64,000 nucleotides of DNA from Mannheimia sp041807705 (GCF_041807705.1 NZ_JBGTYY010000001.1:159790-223789), one strand, 5' to 3'. Shown: positions 8,256 to 17,396, counted from the stretch's first letter. Numbers and translations: made by a program. The notes: generated from the letters alone by a model not told the origin.

Positions 8256-9614
8256 TTAACCATCCTTCTCGATCTTATCTAACGCTTGGCGTAACAATGG
8301 TCCCCAGTTATTTTTACCAGAGCATACAAAGGTACATAACGCTAAATCTTCTTCGTCTAATTCTAAACAGCCTAAAGCTTGAGCAGAATCAGTATCCCCA
8401 GCTGCTAAATCACGCAGTAATAATGTAGGAATAATGTCCAATGGCATTACACGCTCATAAGCCCCTGTTGGCACCATTGCACGTTCACTACCGTGAACAG
8501 CTGTTGTAAAGTTAAATAATTTTTTCGCAAAGTGACCTAAGGTTGTACGTGTAATTGAGTATTTATCAGAGTAAGGTGCGATCATACCAAAGAATGCTTT
8601 CTCTCGACCTTCCAATAATGCTGATACTTGTAATGCATAGCGACCAAGATAATCGTGTGGACCAACTGCTGTTGCACCACTTAGAACAGAACCAGAAATC
8701 ACACGATTTTCACCTGCACTTAGCTCATTGCTGGTTAATTGTGAAAGATTTGCACCTAAACGAGTACGCACTAAGCGAGGATTTTTTACCTGAGGACCCG
8801 CTAAGGCAACAACACGATCAGTAAACAATTCACCTGTAGTAAATAATTTACCAATAGCAATTACATCTTGGTAATTTAAATACCAAACTTGTTTATTGGT
8901 ACCAACAGGATCAATAAAGTGAATGTGTGTACCAATAAGACCTGCAGGGTGCGGACCTTTAAAACGGTTGGTTTGCACATTGTTGATCTGACGACTCTGT
9001 GCTGCATTTAAGATATTAGAATCTTCTCCACCACAAAGATGGATCGTTTTTTGACCATCAAATAAACGACTTAACACCGTTAAACCATCAAAGAAGGCTT
9101 GCTGGTGTTCTGCAATAATCACCTCAGGATTTGCAGCAAGTGGATTAGTATCCATTGCGTTTACAAAAATTGATGAAGGATTTGCATCTAATGCTGGTAC
9201 TTTACTGAACGGGCGAGTACGGAACGCTGTCCATAAACCCGATTCTACTAAGTTTTGTTTTACTTGCTCTGAAGTTAATGAAGCTAATTGATTAGCATCA
9301 TAACGAGCAAAGGTAATTTGCTCATCACCCTCAACTTTAATTACTACGGATTGAAGAACACGTCGTTCACCACGGTTAATTGCCGTAACGGTACCACTTG
9401 CAGGAGCAGTAAAAATAACGCCCGGATTCTTTTTATCTTCAAAAAGAACTTGACCTTTCTTCACTACATCGCCTTCACGCACCTTCATTGAAGGACGCAT
9501 ACCCACATATTCTTCACCAAGCATAGCAACTTCAGTAACGGTATTCCCGTTATGGATTACTTGCTCAGGTTTTCCCGCAATCGGAAGATCTAAGCCTTGT
9601 TTGATTGTAATCAT
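8256..9614 (-). CDS. nqrA: Na+-NQR subunit A
   Basis: First gene of the nqrABCDEF operon; a 452-aa soluble subunit bound to the cytoplasmic face and associated with NqrB and ubiquinone. The N terminus MITIKQGLDLPIAGKPEQ and the lipoyl-like GDVVKKGQVLFEDKKNPG section are characteristic. The length matches the family (about 447). No good Shine-Dalgarno is visible before the ATG. A probable promoter lies about 145 bases upstream (9757-9784), giving a leader of roughly 135 bases. Confidence 0.97.
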   Translation of the reverse strand: MITIKQGLDLPIAGKPEQVIHNGNTVTEVAMLGEEYVGMRPSMKVREGDVVKKGQVLFEDKKNPGVIFTAPASGTVTAINRGERRVLQSVVIKVEGDEQITFARYDANQLASLTSEQVKQNLVESGLWTAFRTRPFSKVPALDANPSSIFVNAMDTNPLAANPEVIIAEHQQAFFDGLTVLSRLFDGQKTIHLCGGEDSNILNAAQSRQINNVQTNRFKGPHPAGLIGTHIHFIDPVGTNKQVWYLNYQDVIAIGKLFTTGELFTDRVVALAGPQVKNPRLVRTRLGANLSQLTSNELSAGENRVISGSVLSGATAVGPHDYLGRYALQVSALLEGREKAFFGMIAPYSDKYSITRTTLGHFAKKLFNFTTAVHGSERAMVPTGAYERVMPLDIIPTLLLRDLAAGDTDSAQALGCLELDEEDLALCTFVCSGKNNWGPLLRQALDKIEKDG

Positions 9615-10103
9615 ATTGTTTGCACTACTTTTCTTTTGGGTTAAAAATATGATTGCGCAAAACGCAATCGCTTCTATTGAGCCGCAGCCTTATTTAAAAA
9701 TAAACGATGATTCCCCCCACTTATTTTTAACAGCTACATTAAGTTCTCAAATCTGTATTATAATCTTCGGCTATTTTTTAACAAAAGATTAACTAAAAAT
9801 ATAATCGTCTATTCTACCTAAAAACTCCCCCTTATGGCTAGAAAAACCCCCTAATTTTTCCCTATTCCGTTTCTAAAATTTGAAGTAAATCAATATTTCT
9901 AGCTGACAAAATTGAACAATACCTATGAATGGGTACAAGATTTTGATGCAAGCGGTCAAAATTTATTCTTAATTTGCAATTCCTATCATCAAAATAGTTT
10001 ATCTCAAAAAATAGATGGCGATTTTAGCTAGGCAATTTTATAATTCAGGCGTAGAATAGTTGATAAATTTTGTAGAATATTTTTAATGACAGGACAAGAT
10101 AAA
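9615..10103. other. Divergent intergenic region nqrA/nfuA
   Basis: About 490 bases without a supported gene. It holds the nqr promoter and leader, a small hairpin GATTGCG/CGCAATC at 9651-9669 in that leader, one uptake sequence near 9950, and the upstream region of nfuA. I see no binding site that I can name. Confidence 0.6.
9757..9784 (-). promoter_or_regulatory. Probable sigma-70 promoter of the nqr operon
   Basis: On the minus strand TTGTTA and a perfect TATAAT are separated by 16 bases, pointing toward nqrA. Confidence 0.55.
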
Positions 10104-10700
10104 ATGGAAGAACAAACTACTCATATTTCAATTTCAGACGCAGCACAAGCCCACTTTGCAAGACTTTTAGAACAACAAGAAGAAGGTACAAATATCCGCA
10201 TTTTTGTGGTAAACCCTGGAACACCTGGTGCAGAATGCGGCGTATCTTACTGTCCGCCAAATGCGGTAGAGGAAACAGATACCGAATTTACTTTCAACAG
10301 TTTTTCCGCCTTTGTTGATGATGTCAGCCTGCCATTTTTAGATGAAGCTGAGATCGATTATGTAACTGATCCTATGGGTTCACAGCTCACACTAAAAGCT
10401 CCTAATGCCAAAATGCGTAAAGTGGCAGATGATGCTCCATTTATCGAGCGTTTAGACTATGTGATTCAAACTCAGGTAAACCCACAACTTGCCAGCCACG
10501 GCGGTAAAGTAACCTTAATTGAGGTTACGGAAGATAAATATGCAGTCCTTCAATTCGGTGGCGGTTGTAATGGTTGCTCAATGGTTGATGTAACCTTGAA
10601 AGAAGGGATTGAGAAACAGCTCTTAATGCAATTCCCAGATGAATTAGTTGGTGTAAGAGATATTACCGAACATCAACATGGCGAACACTCTTACTATTAA
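10104..10700 (+). CDS. nfuA: Fe-S biogenesis protein NfuA
   Basis: Scaffold/carrier that binds a 4Fe-4S cluster and delivers it to target proteins, especially under stress. The 198-aa protein has an N-terminal degenerate A-type domain (ISDAAQAHFARLLEQQEEG, ECGVSYCPP) and a C-terminal Nfu domain with the cluster motif CNGCSMVDVTLKEG. The C terminus GEHSYY matches E. coli. Start 10104 (MEEQTTHISIS) is preferred because AGGACA stands upstream; an ATG at 10086 has no ribosome site. It converges on pyrG with a strong terminator between. Confidence 0.95.
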   Translation: MEEQTTHISISDAAQAHFARLLEQQEEGTNIRIFVVNPGTPGAECGVSYCPPNAVEETDTEFTFNSFSAFVDDVSLPFLDEAEIDYVTDPMGSQLTLKAPNAKMRKVADDAPFIERLDYVIQTQVNPQLASHGGKVTLIEVTEDKYAVLQFGGGCNGCSMVDVTLKEGIEKQLLMQFPDELVGVRDITEHQHGEHSYY

Positions 10701-10706
10701 GAAGGC

Positions 10707-10742
10707 AAAAAAGGATAAATCAAACGATTTATCCTTTTTTAA
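10707..10742. terminator. Bidirectional terminator between nfuA and pyrG
   Basis: AAGGATAAATC, loop AAAC, GATTTATCCTT, flanked by an A-run and a T-run. A second stem from inverted uptake sequences follows at about 10755-10799. Confidence 0.85.
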
Positions 10743-10754
10743 TTTTATCATTTA

Positions 10755-10799
10755 TAAGCGGTCGCTTTTTGCAATTTTTTTACAAAACCCGACCGCTTG
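10755..10799. repeat. Inverted uptake-sequence pair
   Basis: AAGCGGTCG and CGACCGCTT-type copies face each other across an A/T-rich loop just past the pyrG stop codon. It probably reinforces termination of pyrG. Confidence 0.6.
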
Positions 10800-10810
10800 T
10801 AAAATTCCAA

Positions 10811-12448
10811 TTAAGCTTTACGGCTGTCTTGGTAATCTTTAGCTGCTTTTACAAAACCTGCAAATAATGGGTGCCCATCACGCGGGGTTGAAGTAAATTC
10901 TGGGTGGAACTGTGCTGCGATGAACCAAGGATGATTTGGTACTTCAACAATTTCCACTAATTTACGGTCGGCAGATAAACCACTTACTTTTAAACCTGCC
11001 GCTTCAATTTGAGGCAATAAGTTGTTGTTCACTTCATAACGATGGCGATGACGCTCAACAATCGTTTCAGCTCCATACACTTCTCGTGCTTTTGAGCCTT
11101 CAATCAAATGGCATTTTTGTGCGCCTAAACGCATCGTACCACCTAAATCAGATTCATCTGAACGGGTTTCTACATTACCTTCTGCATCTTGCCATTCGGT
11201 AATTAAGCCAACAACAGGTTGCGAACAATCTTTATCAAATTCAGATGAATTTGCTTCTTTTAACCCTGCTACGTTACGCGCATATTCAATTAACGCAATT
11301 TGCATACCTAAGCAGATACCTAAGTAAGGAATGTTGTTTTCACGTGCATATTGGGCGGTTCGGATCTTCCCTTCTATACCACGATAACCAAAACCACCCG
11401 GTACTAAAATACCATCTAAGCCAGCTAATAATTCTGTGCCTTTGGTTTCAATATCTTGTGAATCAATATATTTGATATTTACCGTTAAGCGATTGGTTAA
11501 ACCAGCGTGTTTTAATGCTTCGTTTACTGATTTATACGCATCTGGTAATTCAACATATTTACCCACCATACCGATAGTAACTTCACCTGTTGGGTTTGCT
11601 TGGCGGTATAGCACTTGCTCCCATTCTGAAAGATCCGCTTCTTTACAATCTAGGCGGAAACGATCACACACAAATGAATCTAAGCCTTGTGATTTTAATA
11701 ATTCAGGAATGCGGTAAATAGAATCAACATCTTTTAATGACACCACCGCACGCTCCGGCACGTTGCAGAATAACGCGATTTTTTTCTTCTCATTTTCAGG
11801 GATCGCACGATCTGAACGACAAATTAATACATCAGGCTGAATACCGATTGAAAGTAGTTCTTTCACTGAGTGTTGTGTTGGCTTGGTTTTCACTTCACCT
11901 GCAGTTGGAATATAAGGCACTAAGGTTAAGTGCATAAATAAGGTTTTTTCACGCCCAATATCCACCGCTAATTGGCGTAATGCTTCTAAGAATGGCAATG
12001 ACTCAATATCGCCGACTGTACCGCCCACTTCAACAATAGCGACATCACGCCCTTTTCCGCCCTCAAGCACACGAGCTTTAATTTCGTTAGTGATGTGAGG
12101 AATAACTTGAATGGTTGCTCCTAAATAGTCTCCACGGCGTTCTTTACGCAATACTTCTGAGTAGATTTTACCGCTCGTGAAGTTGTTTGCTTTGCTCATT
12201 TTTGAACGGATAAAACGCTCGTAATGACCTAAGTCTAAATCGGTTTCCGCACCGTCTTCTGTAACGAAAACTTCACCGTGTTGCGTTGGGCTCATCGTAC
12301 CCGGATCAACGTTGATATAAGGATCAAGCTTCATAATGGTTACGTTTAAACCACGAGCTTCAAGAATAGACGCAAGAGAGGCTGCCGCAATACCTTTACC
12401 TAAAGAAGATACAACACCGCCCGTGACGAAAATATAATTCGTTGTCAT
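10811..12448 (-). CDS. pyrG: CTP synthase
   Basis: Converts UTP to CTP with ATP and glutamine. The 545-aa protein has the amidoligase domain (start MTTNYIFVTGGVVSSLGKGI with its P-loop, and MSPTQHGEVFVTEDG). It is followed by a class I glutamine amidotransferase domain with the nucleophile in YLGICLGMQ (Cys about residue 381) and the terminal dyad in AAQFHPEF. The length equals the E. coli enzyme. Unlike in E. coli, eno is not the neighbour here; the upstream side is an inverted uptake-sequence terminator. Confidence 0.97.
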   Translation of the reverse strand: MTTNYIFVTGGVVSSLGKGIAAASLASILEARGLNVTIMKLDPYINVDPGTMSPTQHGEVFVTEDGAETDLDLGHYERFIRSKMSKANNFTSGKIYSEVLRKERRGDYLGATIQVIPHITNEIKARVLEGGKGRDVAIVEVGGTVGDIESLPFLEALRQLAVDIGREKTLFMHLTLVPYIPTAGEVKTKPTQHSVKELLSIGIQPDVLICRSDRAIPENEKKKIALFCNVPERAVVSLKDVDSIYRIPELLKSQGLDSFVCDRFRLDCKEADLSEWEQVLYRQANPTGEVTIGMVGKYVELPDAYKSVNEALKHAGLTNRLTVNIKYIDSQDIETKGTELLAGLDGILVPGGFGYRGIEGKIRTAQYARENNIPYLGICLGMQIALIEYARNVAGLKEANSSEFDKDCSQPVVGLITEWQDAEGNVETRSDESDLGGTMRLGAQKCHLIEGSKAREVYGAETIVERHRHRYEVNNNLLPQIEAAGLKVSGLSADRKLVEIVEVPNHPWFIAAQFHPEFTSTPRDGHPLFAGFVKAAKDYQDSRKA

Positions 12449-12574
12449 TGTTATTGCCTTTGCTAGTTTGGTTTGATTGGATTTCAGAAAAGTTCGCTTT
12501 ATTTGATAAAGAGAACTATCAGGACGGGAGAATAGTTTACAGGATATTATGAAAAATAGCTATCGGAAAAGCAA

Positions 12575-12614
12575 ACAAGCGGTTGCAAAATTTTTATATT
12601 TTACAACCGCTTGT
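12575..12614. terminator. Inverted uptake-sequence pair, terminator of the cysB operon
   Basis: ACAAGCGGTTG and CAACCGCTTGT are perfect complements with an A/T-rich loop. They stand just downstream of the 12622-13266 gene. Confidence 0.7.
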
Positions 12615-12621
12615 CACCCTG

Positions 12622-13266
12622 TTATTTCACAAAGCTATCAAAAGTTAGCTCATAATTATCGCCATCTCGGCTATAAGAGATATAACGTGGGAATTTTTCG
12701 CCCTCATATTTTTTAACTGTAATATCTTTATTATCGCTGGTTCTAAACTTATAAGTAATTTCTTGATAGGTTTTTCCGCCAGATTTTACCTCTTTTTGTG
12801 ATTTACGTAACTGTACATTTGGTGTCGGGTATAGTTTTTTACCATTTGTGGTTTGAAAACTTGTTGGTAATTTATCGTAATAGCTCAATTGGAATGCGGT
12901 AGTAAACAGATCATAAGTCGGCATTGTTAATGCTTCTTCTTTTAATGGCTCTTTTACTTTTCCATATTTTACCGTTTTGGAATCAATTTCTGCCATTGCA
13001 TAGGTTTTGCCATTACGACTGTCTCGGTAGCTTAACATATTAAACTGACCGTTTTTTTCTGTGCCTTTCGCTGTAAACACGATTTTATACAAAGGTACGT
13101 TAATTCTTGCCTGAATATCATATTGTCCGCCGCCGTTGTTAAATTTAATATAGGCTGGCATTAAGTAATTTGAACTATATTTAATATTGTAGCTGTCTGC
13201 ATAAGCGGTTGAAATTAACGCTGATGTTGCAATAATAACGGTTGTCAGTTTCTGCCAAATTTTCAT
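12622..13266 (-). CDS. Exported protein of unknown function (DUF3108-like)
   Basis: The 214-aa protein begins MKIWQKLTTVIIATSALISTAYA, a clear Sec signal peptide with cleavage after AYA, so it is periplasmic. The mature part is rich in beta-strand-like sequence and ends in a block of alternating charged and aromatic residues (YISYSRDGDNYELTFDSF). That pattern resembles the DUF3108 family, whose function is unknown to me. Its ATG abuts the cysB stop and a strong GAGGAGA lies inside the cysB end, so it is co-expressed with cysB. Nothing else ties it to sulphur metabolism. Confidence 0.7.
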   Translation of the reverse strand: MKIWQKLTTVIIATSALISTAYADSYNIKYSSNYLMPAYIKFNNGGGQYDIQARINVPLYKIVFTAKGTEKNGQFNMLSYRDSRNGKTYAMAEIDSKTVKYGKVKEPLKEEALTMPTYDLFTTAFQLSYYDKLPTSFQTTNGKKLYPTPNVQLRKSQKEVKSGGKTYQEITYKFRTSDNKDITVKKYEGEKFPRYISYSRDGDNYELTFDSFVK

Positions 13267-14250
13267 CTATTTCTCCTCTAAAGATACACGTTCAAACAAT
13301 CTTGAGATGGTATTGTTATCTGGCAATTGTTCGGCTTTCTCCACTTGCACTCGTGTTAAATGTGGCGAAAAATAATTAATAAAATCATACATATAATTAC
13401 GAAGGAATGTGCCTCGTTTAAATGCGATTTGAGTCATACTTGGTTGGAATAAATGGCTTGCATTGATTGCAACTAAATCTTTATCCGCTTCAGTATGTGC
13501 CATTGATGCCATAATTCCTACTCCTAAACCTAAACGAACGTAGGTTTTGATCACGTCTGCATCGGTTGCAGTAAACACAATATTTGGCAAAATGCCTTCT
13601 TTATTGAATGCGTGATCTAAATCTGATTGCCCGGTAAACCCAAAGGTGTATGTAATCAAATCATATTTACCTAGTTCTTCGACAGTTAAATTTTGGCTTT
13701 GGTTCACAAAAGTTGCCAATGGGTGGTCTGGTTTAACAATAACTGAGCGATTCCACCAATAACAAGGCAGCAATATTGCTTCCTCAAATAAGTATTGTGC
13801 TTCTGTCGTAATGGCTAAATCCACCTCGCCAGCCATTAACGCATCATAAATTTGGTTTGGCGAACCTTGATGTAGATGCAAGCTCACTTCAGGATAACGT
13901 GCTTTAAACTTTTCAATGACTTCAGGCAACATATAGCGGGCTTGCGTATTAGTAGTCGCAATTCTTAGCACACCTTTATTTGGGCGAGTTTGCTCCTCTG
14001 CCACCGATTTAATACTTTGAGCTTTAACCAATAACTCTCGAGCAATCGCCACAATTTTCTCGCCTGCTGGCGTTAATCCTTTAACATGCTTACCGTTACG
14101 CTCAAAAATATTAATACCCAACTCACTTTCTAACAGACGAACCTGCTTACTAATACCCGGTTGAGAGGTGTAAAGTACCTCTGCAGCCTCAGTAATATTC
14201 AAATTTTGGTTTACTATTTCTACAATGTAACGTAGCTGTTGTAGTTTCAT
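13267..14250 (-). CDS. cysB: LysR-type regulator CysB
   Basis: Activator of the cysteine/sulphate assimilation regulon, responding to N-acetylserine. The 327-aa protein starts MKLQQLRYIVEIVNQNLNIT with the winged HTH in residues 1-60 (TSQPGISKQVRLLE). Conserved effector-domain parts ATTNTQARYMLP, HQGSPNQI and TATDADVIKTYVRLGLGVG match CysB closely over the full length. It sits one base after yjjG and directly before the exported-protein gene, so the three appear to form an operon. Confidence 0.93.
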   Translation of the reverse strand: MKLQQLRYIVEIVNQNLNITEAAEVLYTSQPGISKQVRLLESELGINIFERNGKHVKGLTPAGEKIVAIARELLVKAQSIKSVAEEQTRPNKGVLRIATTNTQARYMLPEVIEKFKARYPEVSLHLHQGSPNQIYDALMAGEVDLAITTEAQYLFEEAILLPCYWWNRSVIVKPDHPLATFVNQSQNLTVEELGKYDLITYTFGFTGQSDLDHAFNKEGILPNIVFTATDADVIKTYVRLGLGVGIMASMAHTEADKDLVAINASHLFQPSMTQIAFKRGTFLRNYMYDFINYFSPHLTRVQVEKAEQLPDNNTISRLFERVSLEEK

Positions 14251-14251
14251 T

Positions 14252-14929
14252 CTATATTCCTTCTACAATCTCTATAAGTTGGTTAATTGCGTTGATTTCA
14301 TAAGTTGGCTTGATGTCAGTATCATTTTCCAAATTGAATGTATTGAGCCAACAGGTATCAATGCCCGAATTATTTCCGCCTAAAATATCGGAAGCGAGAG
14401 TATCGCCCACCATCAGCACTTTAGTGCGGTCGAATTCGTCCATTAAGGCAAAAGCATAATCAAACACTTGGCGATCGGGCTTAGCCGCTCCAATCTGTTC
14501 TGAAATCACAACAATATCAAAAAAATGGGCGGTTTGAGTGTTATCTAAACGTTTTTGCTGTAATTCGGTAAAACCATTTGTGATAATCCCCATTTTTACC
14601 TTGCCATACAAGGCATTTAATGTCTCAATTACCCCTACTAATGGCTGGCTAACCAATGCCATTTCTGCCATTAATTCTTGATTTAATTTTAATGGTTCAA
14701 CGCCCGTTTGTTGCGATAATTTTGTAAAACGGCGGATTTGAATATCTTGTGCCGTAATTTCATTATTCTGATAAGCCACCCAAAGTGGCTTATTAATGGC
14801 TTGGAAATCTTGATAATCTTGCTCACTGAAATCAATCTGATAACGAGCTAACATTGCTTTCAAGCCTAAATAAGAATTAAACGAAAACAAGGTTTCATCG
14901 GCATCAAATAATATCCATTGGTATCTCAT
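14252..14929 (-). CDS. yjjG: HAD-family nucleotidase YjjG
   Basis: Pyrimidine nucleoside 5'-monophosphatase of the HAD superfamily; the E. coli homologue dephosphorylates dUMP and dTMP and guards against non-canonical nucleotides. Motif I is FDADETLFSF, motif II is MGIITNGFTELQQKRL with the Thr, and motif III/IV is KPDRQVFDYA and VLMVGDTLASDI. The start at 14929 (MRYQWILFDADE) has AGGAAG upstream; a longer frame runs into the intergenic repeat. Length is 225 aa, as in E. coli. Confidence 0.9.
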   Translation of the reverse strand: MRYQWILFDADETLFSFNSYLGLKAMLARYQIDFSEQDYQDFQAINKPLWVAYQNNEITAQDIQIRRFTKLSQQTGVEPLKLNQELMAEMALVSQPLVGVIETLNALYGKVKMGIITNGFTELQQKRLDNTQTAHFFDIVVISEQIGAAKPDRQVFDYAFALMDEFDRTKVLMVGDTLASDILGGNNSGIDTCWLNTFNLENDTDIKPTYEINAINQLIEIVEGI

Positions 14930-14954
14930 AATCTTCCTTTTACTCGCTATGCTT

Positions 14955-15016
14955 GCTCCTATGGAGCCGCTCAGAGCCAACGTTCAAACGCAAGCGTTTG
15001 TTAAAAAATTTGCAAA
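14955..15016 (+). repeat. Dispersed intergenic hairpin repeat, copy 1
   Basis: It starts with the palindrome GCTCCTATGGAGC, continues with GAGCCAACGTTC and ends with the hairpin CAAACGCAAGCGTTTG followed by A/T-rich sequence. Related copies are at 58485-58554 and, inverted, 38443-38493. Confidence 0.7.
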
Positions 15017-15025
15017 TAAGGCGAT

Positions 15026-15916
15026 TTATTCGCACTCTGTCATTTTTTGTTGTACCCACTCTACAAAAAATTTCACTTTCGGTACTTGAGCCGATTGCGG
15101 TGGATACACCACATAAAACGATTTTTCATCAAACAGTGATGTTGGGAACGGCTCAATTAGCGTACCTTTTTCAATCTCGTGTTGAGCTAATACCTTATTC
15201 GCAATCGCAACGCCTTGCTGGTGCATAGCTGCTTGTAACACCATAAACGTATGACTAAAAATAGAACCTGTTTCTGCATCCACTTTATCAGCAATATTGA
15301 GATGCTCAACCATTCGCTTCCATTTGTTATAAGTAGAAGAATGTAGTAAATGCTTATCAACTAAATCATTTTTCGACTGAATACGATTTTGCGATAAATA
15401 CTCTGGCGAGGCTAAAATCACAATGCGAGACTCTGTTAAACGGATAGATTCTAAGTCTTGCCAATCTCCTGTACCGTAATAAATTGCTACATCAGTTTCT
15501 TTGCCAAGTAATCCTTCATCTTGATCTACGCCTTTAATACGAACTTCAACCTCAGGGTATTTTTCGTGGAAATCAGCTAAACGAGGTACAAGCCAGTGCA
15601 TACCAAAGGTTTGTGGAACACTGATAGTGAGAATTTGACGGCTACTTTGCTGGCGAACTTTATCGGTTGCCAATGCAATTTGCTCCAATAAAGGTTGCAC
15701 CTCGTAGAAATATTGTGCTCCTAATTCCGTTAATTCTAATAAACGGTTACGGCGATGAAATAACGAAGCTCCTAAAAAGTCTTCCAATAACTTAATTTGA
15801 TGACTAACGGCAGCTTGAGTTACAAAGAGATCTTCTGCTGCTTTGGTAAAATTCAAATGCCGAGCGGCAGATTCAAATGCTTTAAGTGCATTGAGTGGTG
15901 GAAGTTTTCTGTTCAT
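15026..15916 (-). CDS. gcvA: LysR-type regulator GcvA
   Basis: Regulator of the glycine-cleavage system and of the small RNA GcvB. The 296-aa protein has the N terminus MNRKLPPLNALKAFESAARH and HTH LFVTQAAVSHQIKLLEDFLG, followed by LFHRRNRLLELTELG, which are diagnostic of GcvA. The effector domain keeps IFSHTFMVLQAA and GVAIANKVLA. The start at 15916 is chosen by homology; the upstream region is A/T-rich without a clear ribosome site. The divergent gcvB RNA gene next to it confirms the assignment. Confidence 0.92.
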   Translation of the reverse strand: MNRKLPPLNALKAFESAARHLNFTKAAEDLFVTQAAVSHQIKLLEDFLGASLFHRRNRLLELTELGAQYFYEVQPLLEQIALATDKVRQQSSRQILTISVPQTFGMHWLVPRLADFHEKYPEVEVRIKGVDQDEGLLGKETDVAIYYGTGDWQDLESIRLTESRIVILASPEYLSQNRIQSKNDLVDKHLLHSSTYNKWKRMVEHLNIADKVDAETGSIFSHTFMVLQAAMHQQGVAIANKVLAQHEIEKGTLIEPFPTSLFDEKSFYVVYPPQSAQVPKVKFFVEWVQQKMTECE

Positions 15917-15993
15917 AATATTTAAATATAATGAACTGCTAAGATAAAGCAATTCCATTATTTTTTCTGATGGTTAAAATTAAAAAAATTCGG

Positions 15994-16022
15994 TTGATAG
16001 CTGAAAGTAGAAACAATAGAAT
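15994..16022 (+). promoter_or_regulatory. Promoter of the gcvB small RNA
   Basis: TTGATA, exactly 17 bases, then TAGAAT. Transcription would begin near 16029. It overlaps the gcvA upstream region, as expected for GcvA control. Confidence 0.65.
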
Positions 16023-16028
16023 ACTCTC

Positions 16029-16198
16029 CGTACTTAATGGATGGTCGTAGAATTTATTCTATTTCTAAATTTTAAGTATGATGTTGTGTTTGCATATTGG
16101 TCTAGGAAACTAGACTAGAGTAACGAAAGTTACTCGTTTCACTTCCTGTATATTTTGAACCGTATTGGTTTATAACCGCCCACTTTGGGCGGTTTTTT
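16029..16198 (+). ncRNA. gcvB: GcvB small regulatory RNA
   Basis: Hfq-dependent sRNA that represses amino-acid and peptide transporter mRNAs. Recognisable conserved parts are the G/U-rich seed GATGTTGTGTTTGC at about 16079-16092, then ATTGGTCT. Next come the hairpin GAGTAACGAAAGTTACTC and the second conserved single-stranded block TTTCACTTCCTGTA (about 16137-16150). It ends in a strong terminator, ACCGCCC ACTT TGGGCGGT plus six T (16175-16198). It is divergent from gcvA, the same arrangement as in enterobacteria and Pasteurella. At about 170 nt it is shorter than the roughly 205-nt E. coli RNA. The 5' end is inferred from the promoter. Confidence 0.9.
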
Positions 16199-16356
16199 CT
16201 ATCTAAAATAACTATAGAAGATTGGTTGCCATTCTATATTATTCGTTATATTTATTCTAGCTTTTATGCTTTTTTATTCTTTCATTTTCATCTGTTATAA
16301 AAATAGGTTTTATAGTATCCTAGTACCATAACTATTTTTAATAGCAGAGTATTCCT
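16199..16356 (+). other. Upstream region of rsgA
   Basis: A/T-rich spacer between the gcvB terminator and rsgA. Together with 15917-16198 it makes up the 440-base gcvA/rsgA gap. I see no further gene in it. Confidence 0.6.
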
Positions 16357-17394
16357 TTGAGTAAACCAAAACTAACCCACAATCAGCAACGTAGAATAAA
16401 ATCTAATCATCATAAGCGCATCAATAAAAAAGAGGTGGAATGGCAAGATGATATGCTGGGCGAAACGCAGCAAGGCATAGTTGTAACCCGACACGTCAAA
16501 CACGCTGATGTTGAAATGGAAAACGGTGAGATCTTTCGTTGTAATATCCGTCGTACGTTAAAAAATGTAGTCGTTGGCGATCAGGTTTCTTGGCGTAAAG
16601 GCAGCGAACAGCTACAGGGTATTAGTGGAGTGATTGAAGCGGTATTCCCTCGTAAAAATGAGCTTACCCGCCCAGATTATTATGATGGCATTAAAGTAAT
16701 GGCATCAAATATCGATCAGATCATCATCGTTTCCGCAGTTTTGCCTACGCTTTCGCTCAATATTATCGACCGCTATTTAGTGATTTGCGAAACCGCTAAT
16801 ATCCCTGCTCTTATTGTGCTGAATAAAATTGATTTACTTAATGAAACAGAACGACAAGAAGTTCAAGAGCAGTTAAAAATTTATGAAGATATTGGTTATG
16901 AAACCCTGTGCTTATCTGCCGATACAGGCGAGAATATGCAAGAATTGCACCAATATCTTGCAAAAGGCACGTCTATTTTTGTTGGACAATCGGGCGTTGG
17001 GAAGTCGAGCCTAATCAATCAGCTTCTGCCAGAGGTTAATGCACTAACAGGTTCTGTGAGCGATAATTCAGGTTTAGGGCAACATACTACCACCGCTTCA
17101 CGTTTATATCATTTAGCACAAGGCGGTCAATTAATCGACTCGCCGGGCATTCGTGAATTTGGCTTATGGCATTTAGAGCCTGAACAAATTACACTTGGCT
17201 ATCGTGAGTTTCAATCTGTACTCGGTACTTGTAAATTCCGTGATTGCAAGCATAAAAATGATCCGGGCTGTGAACTAAGACAAGCGGTCGAAAATGGTCA
17301 AATTTCTGTAATTCGGTTTGAAAATTACCATCGCTTAATCGAAAGCCTTTCTGAAACCAAAAGCCAACGCCATTTTAGAAAAGAAGAAGTATAA
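16357..17394 (+). CDS. rsgA: Small ribosomal subunit biogenesis GTPase RsgA
   Basis: Circularly permuted GTPase that helps late maturation of the 30S subunit. The 345-aa protein starts with TTG (MSKPKLTHNQQRRI), the conserved basic N terminus. It is followed by an OB-fold domain, G4 NKID, G1 GQSGVGKSS, G2 HTTTASRLYHL and G3 DSPGIREFGL. The C-terminal zinc site is in CKFRDCKHKNDPGCE. rnhB begins two bases after its stop codon, so the pair is co-transcribed. Confidence 0.95.
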   Translation: MSKPKLTHNQQRRIKSNHHKRINKKEVEWQDDMLGETQQGIVVTRHVKHADVEMENGEIFRCNIRRTLKNVVVGDQVSWRKGSEQLQGISGVIEAVFPRKNELTRPDYYDGIKVMASNIDQIIIVSAVLPTLSLNIIDRYLVICETANIPALIVLNKIDLLNETERQEVQEQLKIYEDIGYETLCLSADTGENMQELHQYLAKGTSIFVGQSGVGKSSLINQLLPEVNALTGSVSDNSGLGQHTTTASRLYHLAQGGQLIDSPGIREFGLWHLEPEQITLGYREFQSVLGTCKFRDCKHKNDPGCELRQAVENGQISVIRFENYHRLIESLSETKSQRHFRKEEV

Positions 17395-17396
17395 TA

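Noticed and set aside
9601..9792. A 63-codon plus-strand frame with a hydrophobic start, divergent to nqrA
   Set aside because: It is antisense to the nqrA start, leader and promoter, has no ribosome site, and its hydrophobic look follows from the A/T-rich leader.
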